A DNA stretch of 64,000 bases from contig NZ_JAQQPS010000007.1 of NCBI RefSeq assembly GCF_036688685.1, positions 62,001 to 126,000 on the forward strand, given 5' to 3'. Made by a program: the position numbers and the translations under genes. Below the pieces are notes generated by a model that searched no databases, was not told the DNA's origin, and was given only the letters and a program-made list of their open reading frames with translations. Of this stretch, positions 1-9,911 are shown one piece after another. How positions within the stretch are numbered: position 1 is the stretch's first letter; every line of letters begins with the position of its first letter. The stretch comes from JALYUM01 sp036688685. GTDB taxonomy: Bacteria > Pseudomonadota > Gammaproteobacteria > Burkholderiales > Burkholderiaceae_D.

Positions 1-1386
1 CAGCTGCGCCACTTGCTGGGCGAAGAGGTGTTCCGCAAGGGCGTGCACAACTATCTCACCAAATTCGCCTACCAGAACGCGACGCTGGACGATTTTATCG
101 GCACGCTGGGCGAGACGGCCGGACGCGACCTGAAGCCCTGGACCGCCGAATGGCTGTACCAGGCTGGCGTGAACACGCTCGTCGCCAACTACCAGTGCAA
201 GGCCGGCCGCATCAGCAGTTTTAGCTTGCAACAAAGCGCCCCGAGCGCCGCCCTGCCAGCCCTGCGCGAGCAGCGCGTGCAAGTGGCCACATTCACACGC
301 GCCGGCGACAAGCTGGCGCTCGGCAAGAACGTGGCCGTGACCTACCGCGGCGCGTCGACCAGCGTCCCTGGCCTGGTCGGCAGCGCCTGCCCCGACCTGG
401 TGTACCCGAACTACCAGGATTGGGGCTTTGTGAAAATCGCCCTCGACGCGCGTTCGCAGGCCACAACGCGCGCCCATCTGGCCAAGGTCGACGACCCGCT
501 GCTGCGCGCGATGCTGTGGCAAAGCCTGTGGGACGGCGTACGCGACGGCAAAACGTCGCTGCTCGACTTCATCGACACCGCCCTGCACAACGTCCCGACC
601 GAGAAAGATTACACCTTGCTGGGCGACGTGCTGGGCAAGCTTGGGTCGGCCCGCCGCCTGCTCGATCGCATGCACGTCGATAGCCCGGCGACCCGCCGCG
701 CCGGCGTCGCCCTCGAAGCGATGGCCTGGAACGGCGTGCTGGCCAATGCCGCCAACGGCGACTTCCAGCGCCGCTGGTTGCGCAGCTACCTCGACCAGGC
801 CGGCAGCGTCGACGCGCAGCAGCGCCTCGCCGGCCTGCTCGACGGCACCGTGAAGGTCGACGGCCTGGTGGTCAACCAGGACGTGCGCTGGGACATCCTG
901 CAACAGCTGAGCCGGCGCGACTACCCGGGCAGCGCCGCGCTGGTGAGCGCCGAAGCGGTGCGCGACAAGTCCGCAGCCGGCCAGGCCGCGGCCATTGCCG
1001 CCGAGGTGGTGCGCCCCGCGGCCGCCAACAAGGCACGCTGGCTGGCCACCATCCAGGACACCAAAACGGCGCTGCCATTTTCCCAAATCCGCGTCGCCAT
1101 GTTCAGCCTCTATCCCGGCGAACAAGGTGCGTTCAGCGAAGCGACAGCGGACCAGCGCCTGGCACAACTGGCCGTGCTGGACCAGAGCGCCGGCCCGGTC
1201 TACATGCGCGCCTACGCCGGCGCCATGATCCCGTCCAACTGCACGCCAGCGAGCGTGGCGCGGCTGGCACAGGCGTCGCGCAGCATGACGACGCTGTCGG
1301 CGCTGACCCGGCGCGCGCTGCAGAACAGGCTGGAAGAAGACCAGCGTTGCGTGGCCATCAAGCGCACGATGACGGGCGCAAAGTAA
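1..1386 (+). CDS. M1 family metallopeptidase, C-terminal part (5'-truncated by window)
   Basis: The frame is open from the first base and ends at TAA 1384-1386, so about 461 C-terminal residues are seen. The first residues visible (LGEEVFRKGVHNYLTKFAYQ, then DDFIGTLGETAGRDLKPW and EWLYQAGVN) match the end of the catalytic half of M1 aminopeptidases, followed by a long helical ERAP1-like C-terminal domain. The zinc motif HEXXH and the GAMEN motif would lie upstream of the window and cannot be checked. The family removes N-terminal amino acids from peptides. No downstream gene lies on this strand before 1804. Family assignment is good; substrate is unknown. Confidence 0.85.
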   Translation, partial: QLRHLLGEEVFRKGVHNYLTKFAYQNATLDDFIGTLGETAGRDLKPWTAEWLYQAGVNTLVANYQCKAGRISSFSLQQSAPSAALPALREQRVQVATFTRAGDKLALGKNVAVTYRGASTSVPGLVGSACPDLVYPNYQDWGFVKIALDARSQATTRAHLAKVDDPLLRAMLWQSLWDGVRDGKTSLLDFIDTALHNVPTEKDYTLLGDVLGKLGSARRLLDRMHVDSPATRRAGVALEAMAWNGVLANAANGDFQRRWLRSYLDQAGSVDAQQRLAGLLDGTVKVDGLVVNQDVRWDILQQLSRRDYPGSAALVSAEAVRDKSAAGQAAAIAAEVVRPAAANKARWLATIQDTKTALPFSQIRVAMFSLYPGEQGAFSEATADQRLAQLAVLDQSAGPVYMRAYAGAMIPSNCTPASVARLAQASRSMTTLSALTRRALQNRLEEDQRCVAIKRTMTGAK

Positions 1387-1440
1387 ACGCACCTCGAACC
1401 AGCGCAGGGCCGGGACCCTGCCGGGATCCGGAAACAAACC

Positions 1441-1755
1441 TCAGCGCCGCGTGCACAGCTGCGCCAGCCGGCGCCAGGTGCCCTCGCCCTGGCAGACCCC
1501 GGGTGGCCGCGTGTTCAGCAGCTGCCCGAGGTCGAGCGGCGCCGCCTCGCGCACGCGCACGTCGCGGGCGACCCTCATGCACACCACGTCCTGCCACGCC
1601 GCGCCGTAGCTGCCCGGCACCGGCACGGCCCCGCGTAGCGACAAGGCCGCCCGTTCGCATGCGCTGCGGTCGCGATAAGCGCCACGCAGACGCGCGCCGT
1701 CGAGTGTGACGTCGACGCCCTGTTGCAGGTACAGCAGCAAAACCATGGTGTACAT
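1441..1755 (-). CDS. Small conserved-looking hypothetical protein
   Basis: A 104-residue protein if started at the ATG at 1755 (MYTMVLLLYL); a second ATG at 1746 would give 101 residues. The frame stays open further upstream to 1941, but that would run across the promoter and start of the divergent thioesterase gene, so the internal start is preferred. It has a short hydrophobic N-terminus, four cysteines (for example DVVCMRV and PGVCQGEG) and an Arg-rich remainder. I do not recognise a domain. It converges on the aminopeptidase gene and is divergent from the thioesterase with 48 bp between starts. Confidence 0.5.
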   Translation of the reverse strand: MYTMVLLLYLQQGVDVTLDGARLRGAYRDRSACERAALSLRGAVPVPGSYGAAWQDVVCMRVARDVRVREAAPLDLGQLLNTRPPGVCQGEGTWRRLAQLCTRR

Positions 1756-1803
1756 GACAGTAGAATAGGCACACCCGCACAACCATGCTTGACAAGGATG
1801 CAG

Positions 1804-2271
1804 ATGAACGACGGAACCAGCTGGGACTTTCCCGGTCCGCACACAATCGCGTGCACGCCAGCGGACACCGACATCGATGGCCTGAACCACACGAATAACG
1901 GCGTGTACGTGCGCTGGTGCCAGGATGCCGGCTGGTCGCATTCGGCAGCACTGGGCCTGACGCTGCGCGACTACCAGCAGCTCGATCGTGCCATGGCAAT
2001 CCGGCGCGGCGAATACGATTATTTGCTGGCAACCTCGGTGGGCGAAGCGCTGACGCTGGCCACCTGGCTGGTCGCCACCGACGGCCTGATGACGATGGCG
2101 CGACGCTTCCAGCTGGTGCGCGACCGCGATGGCGCCACCGTGCTGCGCGGGCGCTGGGACCTGGTGTGCATCGAAATTTCCAGCGGCCGCCCAAGGCGCA
2201 TGCCGCCGGCGTTCACTTCGGCTTATTTGCCGGCGCTGGTGGCGCTAAAGGCGCCACCAGCGCCGCCGTAA
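1804..2271 (+). CDS. Acyl-CoA thioesterase-like hot-dog protein
   Basis: 155 residues, the usual size of a single hot-dog domain of the YbgC/FadM/4-hydroxybenzoyl-CoA thioesterase type. The N-terminal signature TDIDGLNHTNNGVYVRWCQD matches the D-x-D-x-x-G-H-x-N-N-x-x-Y pattern of the family, followed by the RGEYDYLL and TLATWL strands. Such enzymes hydrolyse acyl-CoA thioesters in the cytoplasm. Start ATG 1804 is chosen over ATG 1798 because AAGG at 1794-1797 then sits 6 bases away. The last 59 bp overlap the 3' end of the convergent cytochrome c gene, and both C-terminal tails are Ala/Pro-rich there. Substrate unknown. Confidence 0.75.
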   Translation: MNDGTSWDFPGPHTIACTPADTDIDGLNHTNNGVYVRWCQDAGWSHSAALGLTLRDYQQLDRAMAIRRGEYDYLLATSVGEALTLATWLVATDGLMTMARRFQLVRDRDGATVLRGRWDLVCIEISSGRPRRMPPAFTSAYLPALVALKAPPAPP

Positions 2272-2632
2272 AAGTCTTCATGTAGCCGATCAGGTTGACG
2301 ATCTGCTGCTGGTCGCTGATGCCCCAGAAGCGCATCTTGTTACCTGGAATGAATTCACTGGGCGCGCGCAGGAAGCCGGCCAGGTTCTGCTCGCTCCAGC
2401 TGAAGTTGGCATTTTTGAGGACCGCCGAATACGCGAAATCGGTCGTGCTGCCGGCGCGGCGCCCGACGATGCCGTTCAGCTGCGGCGCATAGCCACCGCG
2501 CGCATACGGTCCCACCGCATGACACGACGCGCACTTCTGAAACGCCGCCTTGCCCGCGACCAGGTCGGCCGGCGCGGCGTGCGCGCCCGCGCCGAGCACC
2601 AGCAGGAACAGGACCGAAACACGCGCCATCAT
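2213..2632 (-). CDS. Class I c-type cytochrome, small soluble
   Basis: 139 residues. A Sec signal peptide (about residues 1-19, ending GAGAHA) is followed by a single haem-binding CASCH motif near residue 35, a PQLNGIVGR segment and FIPGNKMRFWGI, whose Met is the likely sixth ligand. This is the layout of cytochrome c2/c550-like electron carriers in the periplasm. The start overlaps the stop of the upstream aldo-keto reductase gene by 4 bp (ATGA), so translation is probably coupled. The Pro/Ala-rich tail is encoded in the 59-bp overlap with the convergent thioesterase gene. Redox partner not evident. Confidence 0.85.
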   Translation of the reverse strand: MMARVSVLFLLVLGAGAHAAPADLVAGKAAFQKCASCHAVGPYARGGYAPQLNGIVGRRAGSTTDFAYSAVLKNANFSWSEQNLAGFLRAPSEFIPGNKMRFWGISDQQQIVNLIGYMKTFTAALVAPLAPPAPANKPK

Positions 2633-3477
2633 CGCATCGCCAGTGGCGTGGCCCGGCGCGGCGGCGGAAACGCCGCGTCCAGCTCGGACAGGTCAGCACC
2701 AGAGAGCAACACGTTCAGTGCCGCCCGGTTCTGCTCGACATGCTCCAGCTGGACCGCTTTCGGAATCACCGCCACGTTCGGCCGGTGCAGCAGCCACGCT
2801 ACGGCCAACTGGCCCGGCGTGATGCCGTGGCGCGCGGCCACAGAGACCAGCGTGGCGTTGCGCAGCAGGCTGGACGTTTCCGCCGGAGACGAATCCAGCG
2901 GCGAGTACGCCATCAGCGGCATGTGCTGCTGGTGCATCCATGGCAGCAAATCCCATTCAACGCCGCGCTTGGGCAGGTTGTACAGCACCTGGTTCGTCGC
3001 AATGGCTGCGCCACCCGGCAAGCCGGCCGCTTCCAGCATGTCGTCGCGGTCGAAATTGCTGACGCCAAACTCGAGGATCTTGCCCTCAAGCTGCAGCGCC
3101 AGCAAGCCGGCCAGCGTCTCTGCCAGCGGCATATCGCCACGCCAGTGCAGCAGGTACAGGTCGAGGCGGTCGGTGCCGAGTCGGCGCAGGCTGCGCTCGC
3201 ACGCTGCGCGCACGCCTGCCCGGCTGGCATTGTGCGGATACACCTTGCTGACCAAAAACACCGCATCGCGCCGACCGGCAATGGCTGCGCCCACCACTTC
3301 CTCAGCCCCGCCCTCGCCATACATTTCGGCCGTGTCGATCAGGTTCATCCCCAGGTCCAGGCCCAGTTGCAAGGCCGCCACTTCGGCGCCGCGCGCCTGC
3401 CGGTCCTCCCCCATATTCCAGGTACCCTGCCCCAGCGCCGGCATGGTGCGGCCGGACGGCAATCTGACTGTGCGCAT
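2629..3477 (-). CDS. Aldo/keto reductase
   Basis: 282 residues. The catalytic tetrad of the AKR superfamily is visible: Asp in NLIDTAEMYGEG, Tyr five residues later, Lys in FLVSKVYP and His in LYLLHWRG. The N-terminus RTVRLPSGRTMPALGQGTW resembles DkgA/YeaE-like reductases. It would reduce aldehydes or ketones with NADPH in the cytoplasm. Start ATG 3477 is set by AGGAG six bases upstream; the frame is open further but without a site. It is the first gene of a two-gene operon with the cytochrome (ATGA overlap). Confidence 0.88.
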   Translation of the reverse strand: MRTVRLPSGRTMPALGQGTWNMGEDRQARGAEVAALQLGLDLGMNLIDTAEMYGEGGAEEVVGAAIAGRRDAVFLVSKVYPHNASRAGVRAACERSLRRLGTDRLDLYLLHWRGDMPLAETLAGLLALQLEGKILEFGVSNFDRDDMLEAAGLPGGAAIATNQVLYNLPKRGVEWDLLPWMHQQHMPLMAYSPLDSSPAETSSLLRNATLVSVAARHGITPGQLAVAWLLHRPNVAVIPKAVQLEHVEQNRAALNVLLSGADLSELDAAFPPPRRATPLAMR

Positions 3478-3649
3478 CTGTTCTCCTCGTGTAGGCGTCC
3501 ACCATAGCGCAGCAAGCATTTTGCCGCCAGCACGCACGGATGGCTGCGCCTTGTTTTAAGGAAAATCAAAGACAACCTTGCGCAAACCGTCCGCATCGAC
3601 GCTTGTGTCAGGTCAAACTTCCCCAATCATTTCACGCGAGGAATTGACC

Positions 3650-4828
3650 ATGAAACGCAGCCCGACACTGTCCTTTGCCCTCCCCCTGGTAACGCTGTGC
3701 CTTCTGGCCGCCGCCTGCGGGGCGCGCGACAGCGCGCCCGGCGCGCCCGTCTACAACGTGCCCGTGATGATGGTGACGCATCTGTATGTGGCGCCGAACG
3801 GGCGCGACACCAATACCGGCAGCGAGACTTCGCCGTTCCTGACCATCGGCCGCGCCGCGCAGGCGGCCATGCCCGGCACCATCGTGCACGTGGCGCCCGG
3901 CGTCTACGAAGGCGGCTTCAAGACACAAACCTCCGGCAGCATCACGCCGGGCGGACGCATCACCTACCAGTCGACAGTGCGCTGGGGCGCCAGAATCGTA
4001 CCGCCCAACGAGCCGGCCGAGGCCACCAGCGCCATCGCCTGGGATAACCGCGGCAACTACGTCGACATCGTCGGTTTCGAGATCGATGGCAGCCGCTACC
4101 AGGGTGGCATCAAGTGGACAACCGGGATCTACAGCGGCGGCTCCTACAACACGATTGCCCACAACCACGTGCACCACATCGCCACCAACGTGCCGTGCAC
4201 CAGCGCCGGTGGCTCCGGCATCGGCGTCGACAGCTACTACCGCGGCATCAAGTCCGACGTCATCGGCAACAGCGTGCACGACATTGGCCCGGCCGGCTGT
4301 CGCTTCATCCAGGGCATTTATATCAACACCCCCGGCACGGTGCGCAACAACATCGTCTACCGCGTGGCGGAAGCCGGCATCCACCTGTGGCACGACGCCA
4401 ACAATGTCATCATCGTCAACAACACGGTGGCGGCGTCGAACACGGGCATTGTCGTCGGCGGCGGCGACTATTACTACACCAAGGGCCCGAACGACCATAC
4501 CTATGTCTTCAACAACATCGTGTTCGACAACAAGATGGGCATTTTCGAGCAGGGCGCGACCGGCAAAAACAATCGCTACCGCAACAACCTGGTGTTCCAG
4601 AACAAGAACGCCGACTGGAACCTGCTCAACGGCCTCGAACACGAGGGCACGGTGGCCGAAGCGCCCGGTTTCCTCGCCTACAGCCGCAGCGGCACGCCGG
4701 ATTTTCGCCTGAGCGCTAATTCCCCGGCCATCGGCAAAGGGCTGGCCAGCCAGGCCGACCCGGTGGATTTTCTCGGCAAGCCGCGCAGCACGCAGACCGG
4801 CATCGACCTGGGCGCGTTGCAACATTGA
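3650..4828 (+). CDS. Right-handed parallel beta-helix lipoprotein (DUF1565/pectate-lyase-like fold)
   Basis: 392 residues. The N-terminus is a signal peptide with a lipobox-like LLAAAC (Cys near residue 23), so it is probably a lipoprotein. LYVAPNGRDTNTGSETSPF followed by PGTIVHVAPGVYEGG is the typical opening of DUF1565/beta-helix proteins, and the rest carries repeated N-N-x-V/I turns (VRNNIVYRV, VIIVNNTVAAS, YVFNNIVFDN, YRNNLVFQN). The fold is used by polysaccharide lyases and carbohydrate-binding proteins; catalytic residues cannot be assigned. GAGGAA precedes ATG 3650 by 6 bases. A single gene, divergent from the reductase. Confidence 0.82.
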   Translation: MKRSPTLSFALPLVTLCLLAAACGARDSAPGAPVYNVPVMMVTHLYVAPNGRDTNTGSETSPFLTIGRAAQAAMPGTIVHVAPGVYEGGFKTQTSGSITPGGRITYQSTVRWGARIVPPNEPAEATSAIAWDNRGNYVDIVGFEIDGSRYQGGIKWTTGIYSGGSYNTIAHNHVHHIATNVPCTSAGGSGIGVDSYYRGIKSDVIGNSVHDIGPAGCRFIQGIYINTPGTVRNNIVYRVAEAGIHLWHDANNVIIVNNTVAASNTGIVVGGGDYYYTKGPNDHTYVFNNIVFDNKMGIFEQGATGKNNRYRNNLVFQNKNADWNLLNGLEHEGTVAEAPGFLAYSRSGTPDFRLSANSPAIGKGLASQADPVDFLGKPRSTQTGIDLGALQH

Positions 4829-4938
4829 GTATGCCAGTTGCATGGATGGCACTTGTCGCTACCCGCCCTTCGCTATAAAATCCTCCGTTTATTTCTATGA
4901 CGCATCTATTGTGCGCACAGAAACGTTACGGAGATGTC

Positions 4939-5577
4939 ATGAACGACGATCACTTGCTGCACCCGGCCAGCCTGCCAACCTGGGGCCAGCGCACTGCGCT
5001 GCGCGTGCTGCAGCTGCTCGGCTGGCGTATGCGCTTCCGCCCGCTGCCGGGGCCGCACGGCATCGCCGTGGTGTATCCGCACACCTCGAACCTGGATTTT
5101 TTCATCGGCCTGCTGTGCAAGTGGTCGATGGGCCTGCCGTTTCGCTGGCTGGCCAAGGCATCGCTGTTTCGCGGCCCGACCGGCGCCCTGATGCGCTACT
5201 GGGGCGGGCTGCCGGTGGAGCGGCGCGGCGCCCCGACCGGCGCCACCGAGCGCCTGGCGGCACGCATCCACAGCGCCGACTGGATGTGGATCGTCATCAC
5301 GCCGGAAGGCTCGCGCGCGCGCCAGCCACACTGGAAGAGCGGCTTCTATCACCTGGCGCTGGCGGCCAAGGTGCCGCTGCTGCTGATCGCGCTCGATTTC
5401 AGCAAAAAAGAAATCCGCTTCGTCGACCATCTGCAGCTGACCGGCGACCAGGCCGTGGACATGGCGGCCATCGCCGCAGTCTATCAGGGCGCGACCGGGC
5501 TGTACCCGGACCAGGCCGGCCCAATTACGCTGGCGCCGCCGCGCGCCGCCGATGCACCGGAGCGGCGCCGGGCGTGA
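4939..5577 (+). CDS. Lysophospholipid/1-acyl-glycerol-phosphate acyltransferase-like protein
   Basis: 212 residues. The HX4D acyltransferase motif is present as HTSNLDF (about residues 43-49) and the third conserved block as TPEGSRAR (about 119-126), with PFRWLAKASLF between them. This is the PlsC-like family, which transfers acyl groups to glycerophospholipids at the inner membrane. The protein is shorter than PlsC and resembles the small 1-acyl-sn-glycerol-3-phosphate acyltransferase-related proteins. The start is ATG 4939 after GGAG. A TATAAA at 4874-4879 with a weak TTGTCG at 4853-4858 may be its promoter. Confidence 0.8.
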   Translation: MNDDHLLHPASLPTWGQRTALRVLQLLGWRMRFRPLPGPHGIAVVYPHTSNLDFFIGLLCKWSMGLPFRWLAKASLFRGPTGALMRYWGGLPVERRGAPTGATERLAARIHSADWMWIVITPEGSRARQPHWKSGFYHLALAAKVPLLLIALDFSKKEIRFVDHLQLTGDQAVDMAAIAAVYQGATGLYPDQAGPITLAPPRAADAPERRRA

Positions 5578-5766
5578 TCAGCGCTTGCGGCCTTTTCTCT
5601 TGCTGTGCCAGCTCGCCAGCACCAGCACCAGGCCGCTGAAGATCACAAACAGCACCAGCGCCACCGGATGGTCGAGCGCCACGATGCCGTGCAAACCGTC
5701 GTGGCCGGGATGCGCCATGGCGGGCGCGCCAGTCAAGCCGGCGCCAATCGCGACAATTTTCTTCAT
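5578..5766 (-). CDS. Small urease-linked membrane protein with AHPGHD motif
   Basis: 62 residues. It has a signal-like N-terminus (MKKIVAIGAGLTGAPAMA), then AHPGHDGLHGIVALDHP with four histidines, one transmembrane segment (VALVLFVIFSGLVLVLA) and a basic tail (KRKGRKR). The AHPGHD stretch recalls the mature N-terminus of HupE/UreJ nickel permeases, but the protein is far too short to be one. Its ATG overlaps the ureG stop by 4 bp, so it is the last gene of the urease operon. A role in nickel or urease biology is inference from position only. Confidence 0.65.
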   Translation of the reverse strand: MKKIVAIGAGLTGAPAMAHPGHDGLHGIVALDHPVALVLFVIFSGLVLVLASWHSKRKGRKR

Positions 5767-6380
5767 GCTTCCTGCTCCATCAAGCCCTGCGTCCGGATAA
5801 AGGCGACCACGGCGGCGACACCCTCGCCGCTGCGCAGGTTGGTGAAAATGAACGGCCGCTCGCCGCGCTGGCGCTTGGCATCGGCCGCCATCACGGCCAG
5901 GTCGGCACCCACGTGCGGCGCCAGGTCGGTCTTGTTGATGATCAGGAGGTCCGAGCGCGTGATGCCGGGGCCGCCCTTCCTCGGGATTTTTTCGCCGCCG
6001 GCCACGTCGATCACGTACAGCGTCAGGTCGGACAGCTCAGGGCTGAAGGTGGCCGCCAGGTTGTCGCCGCCAGACTCCACCAGCACCATTTCCAGGTCCG
6101 GAAAATCGGCCTGCAGGCGCGCGATGGCTTCCAGGTTGATCGACGCATCTTCGCGAATGGCCGTGTGCGGGCAGCCGCCCGTTTCCACGCCCATCAGGCG
6201 CTCGGGCGCCAGCGCTTCGGCGCGCAGCAAAATTTCCATGTCTTCGCGCGTGTAGATGTCGTTGGTGATGACGGCCATGTCGACCGAGTCGCGCATGGCG
6301 CGGCACAGGTGTTCGCACAGGGCCGTTTTGCCGGAGCCGACCGGGCCGCCGATACCGACGCGCAGGGGATTACTGGTCAT
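5763..6380 (-). CDS. ureG: Urease accessory GTPase UreG
   Basis: 205 residues, full family length. The P-loop GGPVGSGKTAL lies at residues 10-20, the metal-binding CPH motif in VETGGCPHTAIRED, ESGGDNLAATFSPELSD carries the switch region, and NKTDLAPHVG is the guanine-specificity motif. UreG hydrolyses GTP to drive nickel insertion into apo-urease with UreD, UreE and UreF in the cytoplasm. It follows ureF by 16 bp and its stop overlaps the small membrane protein gene. All motifs are intact. Confidence 0.97.
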   Translation of the reverse strand: MTSNPLRVGIGGPVGSGKTALCEHLCRAMRDSVDMAVITNDIYTREDMEILLRAEALAPERLMGVETGGCPHTAIREDASINLEAIARLQADFPDLEMVLVESGGDNLAATFSPELSDLTLYVIDVAGGEKIPRKGGPGITRSDLLIINKTDLAPHVGADLAVMAADAKRQRGERPFIFTNLRSGEGVAAVVAFIRTQGLMEQEA

Positions 6381-6396
6381 AAGGTTGCTCTCATTT

Positions 6397-7062
6397 CTAG
6401 GAACGATACAGGCGGCCGTGCTGCACTTCGTGCTGCATCGACAGCATCGACAGGCCGGGCGCCCAGTTGGACAAATCCTCGTCAGCGAGGCTGCGGGCAA
6501 GCGCTGCGGCCTGCTCCAGATCGGGGCACAGCGACAGCAGCAGGCGCTGGCCCGCCACCTGCCCCAGCGGGATCGATTTGACGCACACCAGCACCTGGTT
6601 TTCGGCCCAGCCGAACAGCCAGGCCAGCAAGGCGTCGGCCGGCGCGATGCCAAGGCCGGCGACGGCGCAGGCAAACGCGGTCGGCAGGGCCACTTCATCG
6701 CCCAGCATCGCGACGTCGGCGACGCCGAGTTCGGCAATCAGGCGCACCAGCGAATAACCCATCTGGATGCTTTCGGCGCGCAATTCGAAGGTGTCGCGCG
6801 AGGCGATGAAACGCTCGCTCCAGAGTGCCACCGCATCCTGGTCGGCGCATGAAAACGCTTCCATCAGGCGCCACAGCAGGGGTGCGTCCCAGGTCGCCAT
6901 CACGTGCTGCAGGTAGTCGGCGATCCATGCGCGCGCGCTGGACGCGTCCGTGACCAGGCCTTGCTCGATGGCCGCTTCCAGCCCCTGCGAATAGCTGTAG
7001 CCGCCGATCGGCAGCGCCGGGCTGGCAAACTGCAACAGGTGCAGCAGCGCGGCCGCGTTCAC
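6397..7062 (-). CDS. ureF: Urease accessory protein UreF
   Basis: 221 residues. LLQFASPALPIGGYSYSQG at the N-terminus and GLEAAIEQGLV are UreF hallmarks; the rest is all-helical. UreF binds UreD and apo-urease and acts on UreG GTPase activity. The start overlaps the ureE stop by 4 bp, consistent with translational coupling in the operon. Confidence 0.95.
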   Translation of the reverse strand: MNAAALLHLLQFASPALPIGGYSYSQGLEAAIEQGLVTDASSARAWIADYLQHVMATWDAPLLWRLMEAFSCADQDAVALWSERFIASRDTFELRAESIQMGYSLVRLIAELGVADVAMLGDEVALPTAFACAVAGLGIAPADALLAWLFGWAENQVLVCVKSIPLGQVAGQRLLLSLCPDLEQAAALARSLADEDLSNWAPGLSMLSMQHEVQHGRLYRS

Positions 7063-7562
7063 GCCGGGTCGCCCGGACGGTGGATTTTCTGGCGCAGCGG
7101 CACCGGCGCCAGCAGCGAGCGTTCACCGTGATGGTGGCCGCCACCCGCATACGCGCCCTGCTCCGGCTCGAACGGGGCGTCTTCCTCGGTCACGCTGGCG
7201 CCCAGGCCTTCCACCATGTCGCGCAGGACCTTGTCGACCCGGATGCGCAGCAGGTCGACGCCAATGGCGACCGGGGTGTGCCGGTTGCCCAGGTGGTAGG
7301 CGCAGCGCACCAGCGTGAGCGCGTCCCGGCAGCGGATCGCGTAGGTCGGCTCGAGCGCGGCCACGACGCGCACCACCTTTTGTTCCGGGCCAGTCAACAG
7401 GTCGCCGTCGCGCAGCACGGTGCCGCGCACCATGAACAGCGCGGCTTCTGCGCCGGACGCGAGGCGCACGCGCAGGCGGCATTTTTCACGGCGATCGTAG
7501 TCGAGTACGAGGGTGTCGTCGACGGCCACTGCCTGTTCCAGCTTGGTATGAAGGGTCAGCAT
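7059..7562 (-). CDS. ureE: Urease nickel metallochaperone UreE
   Basis: 167 residues. The central metal-site motif is GNRHTPVAI (conserved His), and a second histidine-rich patch GGGHHHGERS lies near the C-terminus, shorter than the poly-His tails of Klebsiella-type UreE. It is expected to deliver Ni2+ to the UreDFG-urease complex. The gene starts one base after the ureC stop and overlaps ureF by 4 bp. Confidence 0.95.
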   Translation of the reverse strand: MLTLHTKLEQAVAVDDTLVLDYDRREKCRLRVRLASGAEAALFMVRGTVLRDGDLLTGPEQKVVRVVAALEPTYAIRCRDALTLVRCAYHLGNRHTPVAIGVDLLRIRVDKVLRDMVEGLGASVTEEDAPFEPEQGAYAGGGHHHGERSLLAPVPLRQKIHRPGDPA

Positions 7563-9263
<1,701 letters not shown>

Positions 9264-9264
9264 C

Positions 9265-9591
9265 TCAGGATTCCTTCACGGGAGGCAAGGCCCCCATTAC
9301 CAGACTGTTAAAACCGAACACCTTGCGCTCGCCGCCGAGGGCGACCAGGGTCACCGTGCGCTGCTGGCCGGGTTCGAAGCGCACAGCAGTGCCGGCGGCG
9401 ATATCGAGGCGCATGCCCAGCGCCAGTGCACGATCAAATATCAGCGCGGTGTTGACTTCGTAAAAATGGTAATGCGAGCCGACCTGCACCGGCCGGTCGC
9501 CGCTGTTGGCCACCACCACGGTGACGCTGGTGCGGCCGACGTTGATCTCGATATCGCCATCTTCCAACAGGTATTCGCCGGGAATGTGCAT
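9265..9591 (-). CDS. ureB: Urease beta subunit UreB
   Basis: 108 residues starting MHIPGEYLLEDGDIEINVGR, with GDRPVQVGSHYHFYEVN and RFEPGQQRTVTLVALGG, all typical of the beta subunit that packs against UreA and UreC in the (alpha beta gamma)3 enzyme. It is a separate gene, as is usual in proteobacteria, and sits between ureA and ureC with 8 bp and 1 bp gaps. Confidence 0.97.
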   Translation of the reverse strand: MHIPGEYLLEDGDIEINVGRTSVTVVVANSGDRPVQVGSHYHFYEVNTALIFDRALALGMRLDIAAGTAVRFEPGQQRTVTLVALGGERKVFGFNSLVMGALPPVKES

Positions 9592-9599
9592 GGCAGCCT

Positions 9600-9902
9600 T
9601 TACGGAATCGGGTGGTGGACGGTGACCAGCTTGGTCCCGTCCGGGAAGGTCGCTTCGACCTGAATATCCGGAATCATCTCGGGCACGCCGTCCATGACGT
9701 CGGCGCGCGTCAGGATGGCCGCACCCTCGCTCATGAGTTCAGCGACGCTGCGGCCATCGCGCGCGCCTTCCATGATGGCGCAGGTGATCAGCGCCACGGC
9801 TTCGGGGTAATTCAGTTTCAGGCCGCGCGCGCGGCGCCGCTCGGCCAGCAGGCCGGCGGTAAAAATGAGCAGCTTGTCTTTTTCGCGCGGGGTCAGGTCC
9901 AT
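9600..9902 (-). CDS. ureA: Urease gamma subunit UreA
   Basis: 100 residues, the standard size. MDLTPREKDKLLIFTAGLLA, NYPEAVALITCAIMEGARDG and EATFPDGTKLVTVHHPI are diagnostic. It forms the structural core of the urease trimer. A GAGGA site precedes the ATG. It is the first structural gene after ureD. Confidence 0.97.
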   Translation of the reverse strand: MDLTPREKDKLLIFTAGLLAERRRARGLKLNYPEAVALITCAIMEGARDGRSVAELMSEGAAILTRADVMDGVPEMIPDIQVEATFPDGTKLVTVHHPIP

Positions 9903-9911
9903 CGTCCTCTT

